Under the pieces are notes generated by a model. That model searched no databases and was not told where the DNA came from. It saw only the letters and a program-made list of their open reading frames with translations. A program made the position numbers and the translations under genes. 10,446 nt of DNA from JASHVB01 sp035486135 (GTDB lineage Bacteria > Pseudomonadota > Alphaproteobacteria > Acetobacterales > Acetobacteraceae), in contig DATHNI010000303.1 in the NCBI GenBank assembly GCA_035486135.1, positions 1-10,446 on the forward strand, read 5' to 3'. Position 1 is the stretch's first letter. Every line of letters begins with the position of its first letter. Of the stretch, positions 1-6,529 are shown piece by piece.

Positions 1-291
1 CAGCCGCAGGTAGATGGTGATGGTGCTGACGCCGGACAGGCTGGTGGACGACATGTAGTCGATGCCGTTCGCCTGGGCGATCGCTGTCTCCAGCGGAGTG
101 GTGACGAAGCCCGCTACGACGCTTGGATCGGCACCGTAATAGATCGTCGTGACGGTCACCACGGTGTTCTGCGTCTTCGGATATTGCAGTACCTGCAACG
201 AGCTCATCGCCCGCAGTCCGAGCACCAGGATCAGCAGGCTGACGACGGTTGCCAGCACCGGACGGCGGATGAAGATATCGGTGAAGCGCAT
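1..291 (-). CDS. RND multidrug efflux inner-membrane transporter, HAE-1 type (N-terminal part only)
   Basis: This is the start of an AcrB/MexF-type proton-driven efflux pump; only the first 97 codons lie in the window and the gene runs off the left edge. The protein opens with MRFTDIFIRRPVLATVVSLL, the characteristic cytoplasmic start and first transmembrane helix (about residues 10-30) of HAE-1 transporters. It continues into the first porter subdomain with the family's YYGADPSVVAGFVTTPLE and GIDYMSSTS segments. Start ATG at 291 is supported by a good AGGAGA ribosome site (299-304) seven bases upstream. It lies downstream of the adaptor and outer-membrane genes on the same strand, completing a tripartite pump. 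The substrate cannot be told from this fragment. Confidence 0.93.
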   Translation of the reverse strand, partial: MRFTDIFIRRPVLATVVSLLILVLGLRAMSSLQVLQYPKTQNTVVTVTTIYYGADPSVVAGFVTTPLETAIAQANGIDYMSSTSLSGVSTITIYLRL

Positions 292-341
292 CGGGTCGTC
301 TCCTGCCCGCCGTGTCGGCGCGGTTAGTGGTCGGTTCTTCC

Positions 342-480
342 CGTCATGCCGACCACCGGATCAAGCGCCCGGTGGCAGGCTCCGCCCGGCATCCACGACT
401 TCCTGCTTTCGGGGGCGCAAGTCGTGGATGGCGGGCCGGAGCCTGCCCGCGGGCACTTGACCCGGGGGCCCGCCATGACG
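342..480. repeat. 139-bp imperfect inverted-repeat element between adaptor and pump genes
   Basis: Left arm 342-401 and right arm 419-480 are near-complementary over about 60 nt, with a few mismatches and two or three one-base gaps, around a 17-nt loop. The outer ends are CGTCATG and CATGACG, and the arms meet at CGACTT/AAGTCG beside the loop. The right arm contains CTTGACCCGG (456-465), the same core as the element at 10118-10196. It fills most of the 249-nt gap between the adaptor stop and the pump start. In RNA it would form a long hairpin inside the operon transcript. I infer a dispersed REP/MITE-like sequence. It contains no gene. Confidence 0.8.
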
Positions 481-514
481 GGGTGGGCACGGCCGCGCGC
501 CACGACAGGGTTGG
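468..514. repeat. Degenerate 20-bp direct repeat at the edge of the inverted-repeat element
   Basis: The 20-mer at 468-487 (GCCCGCCATGACGGGGTGGG) recurs 27 bp further on at 495-514 (GCGCGCCACGACAGGGTTGG) with 17 of 20 matches. The first copy spans the right end of the palindromic element, so the second may be a decayed end of another copy or a partial duplication. The remaining bases up to 540 show nothing else recognisable. Confidence 0.45.
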
Positions 515-540
515 CATGGCGCATACCGTCCGGCGCATCC

Positions 541-1743
541 TCAATGATCCGCCGGCGTGGGTGCGGGATTGTCGCTGGGCCGCACTGTGTTGTTGATCAG
601 CACCGTGCTGCCGTTGCGCAACTTGACCTGCCCGGCCGAGACGACAACGTCGCCCTGTTTGACCCCGGTCAGCACCGCGACCTGATCGCCGCGCGTTTCG
701 CCAGTGGTAACGAACACCTGCCGGGCGACCAGCTTCGGCGCTGCCCCGCCCGCCTGCGCTGCCCCGCTCGCCTGCGCTGTCCCACCGGTCTGCGCTGCCC
801 CGCCGGCGGGCTGCGCGGGACCGGCGTCACCAGCATGCTCCACAAGATAGACCGTGCTGCCATACGGATTATAGGTGATCGCCGTCTGCGGCAGCGTGAT
901 CCATTGCTGCGGCGCTCCGGCCGCGATGTCGATCGTCGCGAACATTCCCGGCAGCAACCGATGATCCGGATTCGGCAGGCTTGCGCGCATCTGCACATTG
1001 CGCGAGTCCGTATCGACCGAGGGGCTCACCGCGATGATCTTCCCCTGGAACGACTGACCCGGGAACGTGTCCACTTTGGCGGTCACCGCCTGCCCCACCT
1101 CGACGCGGTTCAGCGCCTGCTGCGGCACAGAGAAATCGACGAACAGCGGATCCAGCGCCTCCAGCGTCACGACGGCGGTGCCGGGATTGAGATACTGCCC
1201 CAGATCGACGGCGCGGATTCCCAGATGCCCGGCGAACGGTGCCCGCAACGTCTTTTTCGCCAGCTCGGCCCTTTGCTCTTCCGCCTGCGCGCGCGCGTTC
1301 TTCAAATTGAAGTTGTCGGTATCGACCACCGACTGGCTGACCGCCTGCGCATGGAGCTGCCGCATGTCGCGGTCATAGTTGACCTGCGCCAGCGAGGCGC
1401 TCGCTTCCAGCGCGGCCAGCTTCGCCGTGTCGTCGTCGGCTCGCAGGCGCAGCAGTACCTGGCCGGCCTGCACATCCTCGCCCGATTGGAACCCGATCTG
1501 GTCCACCACGCCGCCGACCTCCAGCGACAGCGCGGCGCCGTTCACCGCGCGCAGGCTGCCGACCGCTTCCACCGCCGGCTGCCAGGTCTGCGTCGTTGCA
1601 GTCACGGTCGAAACCGTCTGCGGCGGGTTCGCCATCGAGGCGAGGAACTGGTGGATCATCTTCGCCTTGAACTGCTGGAAGCCGAAATAGCCGCCCAGCA
1701 CGACGCCAAGCGCCACCAGCATCACGACCATGCGCCGGATCAT
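541..1743 (-). CDS. RND efflux periplasmic adaptor (membrane fusion protein)
   Basis: This 400-residue AcrA/MexE-type adaptor bridges the inner-membrane RND pump and the outer-membrane channel. A single N-terminal hydrophobic segment (about residues 5-20) anchors it or directs export. The lipoyl half-motif with EAVGSLRAVNGAAL follows near residues 59-72, then GEDVQAGQVLLRL (88-100). A helical hairpin with coiled-coil character spans about 105-165. The second lipoyl half, LRAPFAGHLGIRAVDLGQYL, is at 166-185, and the beta-barrel domain with PGMFATIDI is near 265-273. An Ala/Gly/Gln-rich insert at about 304-336 interrupts the membrane-proximal domain and is encoded by tandem repeats. ATG 1743 has GGAGA about eight bases upstream and lies 13 nt after the outer-membrane gene's stop, so the two are co-transcribed. 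No lipobox is seen, so it is probably not a lipoprotein. Confidence 0.95.
   Translation of the reverse strand: MIRRMVVMLVALGVVLGGYFGFQQFKAKMIHQFLASMANPPQTVSTVTATTQTWQPAVEAVGSLRAVNGAALSLEVGGVVDQIGFQSGEDVQAGQVLLRLRADDDTAKLAALEASASLAQVNYDRDMRQLHAQAVSQSVVDTDNFNLKNARAQAEEQRAELAKKTLRAPFAGHLGIRAVDLGQYLNPGTAVVTLEALDPLFVDFSVPQQALNRVEVGQAVTAKVDTFPGQSFQGKIIAVSPSVDTDSRNVQMRASLPNPDHRLLPGMFATIDIAAGAPQQWITLPQTAITYNPYGSTVYLVEHAGDAGPAQPAGGAAQTGGTAQASGAAQAGGAAPKLVARQVFVTTGETRGDQVAVLTGVKQGDVVVSAGQVKLRNGSTVLINNTVRPSDNPAPTPADH
739..810. repeat. Four 18-bp tandem repeats inside the adaptor gene
   Basis: Units at 739-756, 757-774, 775-792 and 793-810 follow the pattern CGCTGCCCCGCCCGCCTG with substitutions; the fourth is the most diverged at its end. 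On the coding strand each unit encodes a six-residue block such as AGGAAP, ASGAAQ, TGGTAQ or AGGAAQ. The period is a multiple of three, so gain or loss of units would keep the frame. Confidence 0.85.
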
Positions 1744-1756
1744 CGTTGCGTCTCCG

Positions 1757-3286
1757 TCAAGGCTTCAGTGCCGCGACGAGCGGCGGGGTCAGACGATCGG
1801 GTCCGTTGGCATCGGCGGTGACGTCGTTACGATGCCACCAGCCGCCGCCCAGCGCCTGGAACAGCGCGGCGGTGTCGGCGAACCGCGCGGCTTCGGCCTG
1901 CACCAGCGCCAGCCTTGCCTGCTGCCAGGTGCGGTCGGCGTTCAACAGGTTCAGGTAGCTCAGCGAGCCGGCACTGAACTGGACGCGGGCCAGCGCATAG
2001 CTGTCGGACGCCGACTGTTCTGCCGCCGCCTGTTCATGCAGCGTGTCAGCGTCGTATTGTAGCGCGCGCAACGCGTCGGCGACGTTCTGGAACGCGGTGA
2101 TCACCGTGCCGCGGTACTGCGCGGCGGCCTGGTCCAGCGCGGCCGCCGCGGCGCGCTTCTTGTGCAGCAGCGTGCCGGCGTCGAACAGCGTCTGCGTGAT
2201 GCCGCCGGCAATGCTCCACACGCCGGTTGCCGGCGTGAACAAATTTGAAAAGCCCAACGCCTCGGTGCCGACGGAGCCGGTGATGGTGAACTGCGGCAGT
2301 TGGTTGGCGATGGCGACACCAAGACTGGCACTGGCGGCGTGGAACTGCGCTTCTGCCGCGCGCACGTCCGGGCGTTGCTCCACAAGCCGCGACGGCAGGC
2401 TGACCGGCAGATCGATCGGCAACTGCAAGCCGTCGAGATCGAACCTCGCGCCGAGATCCTGATTGGGAAAGCCGCCGGCCAGCGCGGCAAGCTGATCGCG
2501 TTGCTGCGCGAGTTGCTTGCGCAGCGGCGGCAGCGTGGCGCGGGATTGCGCCAGCGTGGCCTGCTGCTGCAGCACGTCCGCGCGCGATGCGCTGCCGATG
2601 GTGAACTGCTGGCGCACCAGGTTGAGCTGATCGGTATCCGCCTTGATGATCTCCTGTGTCGCCGCGATCTGCCCGCGCAACGACGCCTCGTTGACCGCGG
2701 CCGCGACGACGTTGGAGGTCAGCGACAGGTAGGTCGCCTCGAGTTCGAAACGCTGGTATTCTGCCTGCGCTTTCAGGGACTCGATCTGCCGGCGCGTGCC
2801 GCCGAACACGTCGACCGCGTACGACACGTTGAGCTGCGCGGTCACCAGGCTGAGCGTTTCGGACAGGCTCGGCAGGCCGAAGGAGGCACCGGAAAACCGC
2901 TCGCGCTCCGGCTGGAAACTCGCGTTAGCCGACGGGAACAGCGCGCCCTCGCCGGCATAGGCGTTCTCCTTCGCCTGGCGCAGAGCGGCTTGCGCTGCAT
3001 CGACATTGGGATTGGCTTGCAGCGCGCGCCGCACCAGACGGTCCAGTGGATCCGAATGGAACAGCGTCCACCACTCGCCCTGGATGTCCTTGCCGATTTC
3101 GAAATTCTGCGCGGTGCCGCCTTTGACGGCCGCGGTCGCAATCGGGGCGGCGGGTTTTTCCTGCGTATAGCCGGCGCTCGGCGGCGCATCCGGATGCTTG
3201 AAGTTGGGCCCAACCTCACATCCGGTTAGCAGCAGGGCCGCGAGCAGCAGGGCGGTGCCAAGGTTGATGTCGGTGGAGCGCATCAT
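1757..3286 (-). CDS. Outer-membrane efflux lipoprotein, NodT/TolC family
   Basis: This 509-residue outer-membrane factor forms the exit channel of the tripartite pump. The start chosen is the first ATG of the ATGATG pair at 3286. A longer in-frame start at 3364 would add 26 residues ahead of the signal peptide and is unlikely. The N-terminus is a lipoprotein signal (LGTALLLAALLLTGC) with lipobox LTGC and acylated Cys23, followed by the family's EVGPNFKHPD. Two TolC-like repeats follow, roughly residues 75-270 and 290-490. They include the hallmarks GEWWTLFHSDPLDRLVRRAL, LPSRLVEQRPDVRAAEAQFH and a C-terminal ALGGGWW. It overlaps the regulator's TGA by four bases, giving translational coupling, with a modest AAGAG ribosome site nine bases upstream. 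The outer-membrane gene comes first in the operon, unlike the common adaptor-pump-channel order. Confidence 0.95.
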   Translation of the reverse strand: MMRSTDINLGTALLLAALLLTGCEVGPNFKHPDAPPSAGYTQEKPAAPIATAAVKGGTAQNFEIGKDIQGEWWTLFHSDPLDRLVRRALQANPNVDAAQAALRQAKENAYAGEGALFPSANASFQPERERFSGASFGLPSLSETLSLVTAQLNVSYAVDVFGGTRRQIESLKAQAEYQRFELEATYLSLTSNVVAAAVNEASLRGQIAATQEIIKADTDQLNLVRQQFTIGSASRADVLQQQATLAQSRATLPPLRKQLAQQRDQLAALAGGFPNQDLGARFDLDGLQLPIDLPVSLPSRLVEQRPDVRAAEAQFHAASASLGVAIANQLPQFTITGSVGTEALGFSNLFTPATGVWSIAGGITQTLFDAGTLLHKKRAAAAALDQAAAQYRGTVITAFQNVADALRALQYDADTLHEQAAAEQSASDSYALARVQFSAGSLSYLNLLNADRTWQQARLALVQAEAARFADTAALFQALGGGWWHRNDVTADANGPDRLTPPLVAALKP

Positions 3287-3978
3287 GGTGTCGTACTCTT
3301 GAGCGAGCGGCAGATCGCGCGTGTATGCTGATGCACCAGGGCCTTTACCTCCGCGACACGGCATGCGCCGACGGTGTCCCAGCCGAGCGCGCGAACCACC
3401 GAACGGCTGCAGAAAATCTTCGCCTGGCCGAGAATCATCAGCGTGCGCAACACGACTTGCTCATCCTCGGGCGGGCGGCCGACGAGGCGGCCGACCAAAG
3501 CGCAGGTGGGTGCCATCACCTTCTGGCGCATGATCTCGTTCAGCGGATCCAGCGCTGCCGTGTGTTCCACTTCGACGCGGGAGACGAACAGGCTGCGGCT
3601 TTCGCGTCCCGGCAGGCTCTCATCGAGGAACAGCGTGACCAGCGCATCGACCATTTCACACAGCAGATCGACAAGCTGGGCGCGGCTGGGCGTGCCGGTG
3701 TCGAGCGCCGCCTGCACGCGCGCGGTGATCGGCGCGATCGCCTGCGCGGCCTGTTCGCCGATATGGGCGATGGCGGCGCGGTACAGGCCTTCCTTGCTGC
3801 CGAAATAATATTGGATCGCCGGCAGGTTGACACCCGCGTGTTCCGCGATCGCGCGGGTGCTGGCGCTGTCGAAACCTTCAGCGGCGAACAGCGACAATGC
3901 GGTTTCCAGGATGCGGCGACAGGTATCCTCGCCGCGCTGTCTGGCGCCTGGCCGGTATCGGTTGGCAGGGATGGGCAT
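3283..3978 (-). CDS. TetR-family regulator, CecR-like (DUF1956-type C-terminus)
   Basis: This is a one-component repressor, 231 residues from the chosen start. The N-terminal helix-turn-helix reads DTCRRILETALSLFAAEGFD, then TRAIAEHAGVNLPAIQYYFG and SKEGLYRAAIAH, the typical TetR DNA-binding fold. VNLPAIQYYFGSKEGLY and the SRVEVEHTAALDPL segment resemble E. coli CecR (YbiH), whose C-terminal ligand domain is DUF1956. ATG 3978 is preferred because it has GAGGA close upstream. A TTG at 4029 would add 17 residues, but its extension would run through the palindromic operator, so it is unlikely. The gene is first in the efflux operon, its stop overlaps the next start, and it probably represses its own transcription and the pump. 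The inducer is unknown. Confidence 0.92.
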   Translation of the reverse strand: MPIPANRYRPGARQRGEDTCRRILETALSLFAAEGFDSASTRAIAEHAGVNLPAIQYYFGSKEGLYRAAIAHIGEQAAQAIAPITARVQAALDTGTPSRAQLVDLLCEMVDALVTLFLDESLPGRESRSLFVSRVEVEHTAALDPLNEIMRQKVMAPTCALVGRLVGRPPEDEQVVLRTLMILGQAKIFCSRSVVRALGWDTVGACRVAEVKALVHQHTRAICRSLKSTTP

Positions 3979-4003
3979 GGTGTCCTCGTGGCGCGGCGCC
4001 CAT

Positions 4004-4025
4004 CTATATCTATCGGTCGATATAG
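4004..4025. promoter_or_regulatory. Palindromic operator, probably for the TetR/CecR-like regulator
   Basis: The 22-bp sequence has perfect 7-bp arms, CTATATC (4004-4010) and GATATAG (4019-4025), around eight bases, with 18 of 22 positions symmetric overall. It is strikingly AT-rich for this genome and lies 26 bp upstream of the regulator's ATG. Its position and size fit a TetR-family dimer site. On the minus strand a TTGACT (4029-4024) could serve as a -35 box, with TATAGA 15 bases on as a weak -10, so binding would block the promoter. Assignment to this regulator is inference. Confidence 0.6.
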
Positions 4026-4170
4026 TCAATCAGTTGATACAATTTGTGCCAACGATCCGCCTTCCCGGCAAGGCACGTTGCCGTGAATGGGGCGGCGTCC
4101 GAGCTGCTGACGTCTCCGGTTCTCGCTTGCCCATCTGGCGTGCGCGGCGAAACTGCGAGACAGTCGCGCC
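4026..4170. other. Divergent intergenic region between efflux operon and aldo/keto reductase
   Basis: This 145-bp gap holds the promoters of two divergent transcripts. Apart from the adjacent operator and the TTGACT overlapping its edge, I see only a small inverted repeat, CGGCAA-N6-TTGCCG (4066-4083). No convincing plus-strand -35/-10 pair is visible for the reductase. Confidence 0.4.
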
Positions 4171-5139
4171 ATGGAGCACCATCTGTTCGGCCCACTGCCG
4201 CCCGTTTCTGTCCTCACCCTTGGCGGTGGCGGCCTCGGCATGCTCTGGGGCGCCACCGCGTTCGACGAGTGCGTCGCCACCGTGCACGCAGCCGTCGCCG
4301 CGGGTATTTCTCTCCTGGACCTAGCGCCGCGCTACGGCGACGGCAAGGCGGAGGAAGTCGTCGGCGCTGCCTTCGCCGGCACGCTGCCGCCGGGCGTTCG
4401 CGTCACCAGCAAGTGCAACCTCGGTAATCCGGCGGCGGACCAGGTGGAGGGCATCCTGCGCCGTTCCATCGAGGACAGCCTGCACCGGCTGCGTTTGTCG
4501 CGCCTCGACCTGTTCTTCCTGCACTGTAACGTTGCGCCCGAGGACCATCCGATGTGGCGCAATCCGGAAGCTGCACCGCGCCTGACGCCGTATGCGTTGT
4601 TCGTCGATCGCGTGCGCCCGGCGTTCGAACGCCTCGTGGCCGAGGGCCTGATCGGCGCCTGGGGCCTGACCGGCATCGGCCATCCCGACACGATCATTAG
4701 GTTATTGGGCGAGCGCCCGGCACCCGCCGCGGTGCAGTGCATCGCAAACCTGCTGGATTCGCCTGGAGGTTTGAAATTCTTCGACGGGCCGGCGAAATCG
4801 CGCGACGTGATGGCGGCGGCGCGTGCCAACGGCGTCGGCGTGATGGGCATTCGCGCGGTGCAGGCCGGCGCGCTGACCGCTTCGATCGACCGGGCGTTGC
4901 CTGAGGGTCACCCGGAACTGCACGATTATGCGCGCGCCGCCGACTTTCGCGCGCTATGCGCGGAGCTTGGCGAGGACCCGGCGGTGATTGCGCATCGCTA
5001 TGCGCTGGGGTTGGAGATCGACACGCTTGTGCTGGGCGTGAAGAACCGGCGTGAGCTGGCCGCCTGCGTTGCCGCGGCGGATGCGGGACCGCTGCCGCCC
5101 GAGCTCGTCGCGCGGATCGATGCTACGGTGAGAAGCTGA
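4171..5139 (+). CDS. Aldo/keto reductase
   Basis: This 322-residue cytoplasmic NAD(P)H-dependent oxidoreductase has the (beta/alpha)8 aldo/keto reductase fold. The full catalytic tetrad is readable: Asp50 in SLLDLAPRYG, Tyr55 in the same motif, Lys81 in VTSKCN and His118 in FFLHCN. YGDGKAEEVVGAAF (55-68) is the standard G..E..lG signature, and RRSIEDSLHRLRLSRLDLFF (97-116) is the conserved helix and strand before the histidine. LGVKNRRELAACV near 288-300 resembles the family's C-terminal cofactor-phosphate segment. The start ATG at 4171 has only a weak upstream purine stretch, but the N-terminal strand PVSVLTLGGGGLGM needs it. It diverges from the efflux operon and converges on the cytochrome gene with 26 bp between stops. 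The substrate is unknown; sugar or quinone-like aldehydes are possible. Confidence 0.92.
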   Translation: MEHHLFGPLPPVSVLTLGGGGLGMLWGATAFDECVATVHAAVAAGISLLDLAPRYGDGKAEEVVGAAFAGTLPPGVRVTSKCNLGNPAADQVEGILRRSIEDSLHRLRLSRLDLFFLHCNVAPEDHPMWRNPEAAPRLTPYALFVDRVRPAFERLVAEGLIGAWGLTGIGHPDTIIRLLGERPAPAAVQCIANLLDSPGGLKFFDGPAKSRDVMAAARANGVGVMGIRAVQAGALTASIDRALPEGHPELHDYARAADFRALCAELGEDPAVIAHRYALGLEIDTLVLGVKNRRELAACVAAADAGPLPPELVARIDATVRS

Positions 5140-5165
5140 CCTGCGCGGCATCACACCAACCTTAT

Positions 5166-6524
5166 TCATTGCGCAGTCGCCTGGTACCCATCCGTCAACG
5201 TCTGCAGAAATGCAATGACATCCTGCTCTTCCTCTGCCGTCATTGCCGGCGCGTCGCCCTGCTTGCGATCGAACGGCGGGTCGCTGACATCGACATTGGC
5301 GCGATAGCGCGGCGGAAGGTCGTTCCATTTCTCTACCGTGCCATCCACGCCGAGCGGATAGACGCGCCCGGGATCGACATCGCGGAAATTATAAAAATCC
5401 AGCACCTCGCGCAGAGAATGAAACACCCCGTTATGAAAAAACACGTGACGCGTGGCGACGTTCCGCAGCGTCGGTGTGAGGAACATGCCGCAATACTGCG
5501 TTTGCTCCCGCATGTCCGCGCGGTACGGCCCGCAGATGCCAAGATCGAAATACCCGGCATCGCCATTGATGGACAGCGCCGTGTTGCGCGGCGCGCCCAA
5601 CGCTTCGAACTGCTGGTCGGTGAACAAAGGCGGCAGTCCGTCCTTCGTCGGCTGGTCCAGATGGCAGCCGCCGCAGTTGGCCTTGTGCGGATCGTTGAAC
5701 AGCAGATAGCCGCGCATTTCCGCCGCGGTGAACCGAGCCTTGCCTTCCAGCCAATAATCGAACCTGCTTGTGTAGGGGTGAAAACTCGGGTCTTCGATCT
5801 GGTAGCGCGCCACGGCGAACAGCGCCTCGGCCACCGCAAGGCGCGGCGTGTCGAAAATCGACGCGCCGAACAATTGTCCGAAGCGCGGCGCATAGGGCGC
5901 GTGCCGCAGGTTCGCCGCCACGGCCTCGACGCTGCCGCCGTCGATTTCCAACGGATTCAGCAATGGTCCCAGCGCCTGGTCTTGCAACGTGTCGGCGCGG
6001 CCGTCCCAGAACAATCCACCCTGCGGCACCAGGTTGGCCGCGGTCTGCGCGGTGTCCTGCGCGGTCTTGCTGGTTCGCGGCGCCTGGCTACCAGTTGTCG
6101 CGAGTTGCGTCAGGTTGACCGACTCGTTCTCACCGTTGTCAGGGCCAATGCTGAAACTGGATTGCCGCTCGAGATATTCCAGCGACGGCACCGCGCGTAC
6201 GCCCTGCAGCGCCAGGTGCGGGCCACCCAGCATCGCCGGCGCGTCATTCGGCGGCCCGTAGGCATGTTCTGGACTGTGGCAGGACGCACAGGACAGCCGG
6301 TTCGACGACGACAGGCCGGGATCGAAAAAGATCAGCCGGCCCAACTGCGCCATTGCCGATAACGGCGCAGCCGGCGGACGCACCAGCCGAACCGGGTGCG
6401 GGTTTTCGTCCTGCGGAACGATATCGTTATCGGTCCGACCGGGCGGCGTCGCGGCGATGCTGGCACCGGCCAGGGCAAACATCAGGCCGGCACCAACAAT
6501 CTTTCCGCTAACGCCGCGACGCAT
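5166..6524 (-). CDS. Di-heme cytochrome c peroxidase / MauG-family protein
   Basis: This is a 452-residue periplasmic electron-transfer protein or peroxidase. A Sec signal peptide spans about residues 1-24 (ending GASIA). Two c-type heme sites are visible: CASCH at 79-83 and CGGCH at 284-288, the spacing and order of CCP/MauG enzymes. The intervening GLFWDGRADTLQDQALGPLL (170-189) and the later TPTLRNVATRHVFFHNGVFH (350-369) followed by LREVLDFYN are family signatures. Cys331 and Cys345 (LGICGPYR and YCGMF) could form a disulfide. ATG 6524 is chosen because it directly precedes the signal peptide; an in-frame extension to 6854 would lie inside the phosphatase gene and is artefactual. It starts 5 nt after the phosphatase stop with no clear ribosome site, so translation is probably coupled. 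Whether it reduces peroxide or oxidises an organic or protein substrate is not determined. Confidence 0.92.
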   Translation of the reverse strand: MRRGVSGKIVGAGLMFALAGASIAATPPGRTDNDIVPQDENPHPVRLVRPPAAPLSAMAQLGRLIFFDPGLSSSNRLSCASCHSPEHAYGPPNDAPAMLGGPHLALQGVRAVPSLEYLERQSSFSIGPDNGENESVNLTQLATTGSQAPRTSKTAQDTAQTAANLVPQGGLFWDGRADTLQDQALGPLLNPLEIDGGSVEAVAANLRHAPYAPRFGQLFGASIFDTPRLAVAEALFAVARYQIEDPSFHPYTSRFDYWLEGKARFTAAEMRGYLLFNDPHKANCGGCHLDQPTKDGLPPLFTDQQFEALGAPRNTALSINGDAGYFDLGICGPYRADMREQTQYCGMFLTPTLRNVATRHVFFHNGVFHSLREVLDFYNFRDVDPGRVYPLGVDGTVEKWNDLPPRYRANVDVSDPPFDRKQGDAPAMTAEEEQDVIAFLQTLTDGYQATAQ

Positions 6525-6529
6525 GCCGA

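Noticed and set aside
739..810. CRISPR-like array
   Set aside because: The repeats are contiguous 18-bp coding units without spacers, inside the adaptor gene.
346..1821. Long plus-strand open frame of 491 codons opposite the adaptor
   Set aside because: It is antisense to a clear adaptor gene, runs through the palindromic element, has Arg/His/Gln-rich composition and matches no family I know. It is a GC-driven shadow.
3979..4029. TTG start giving a 17-residue longer regulator
   Set aside because: It would translate across the palindromic operator and lacks a ribosome site, whereas ATG 3978 has GAGGA upstream.
5140..5165. Bidirectional terminator between the convergent reductase and cytochrome genes
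   Set aside because: The 26-bp gap shows no stem-loop or T-run that I can support.
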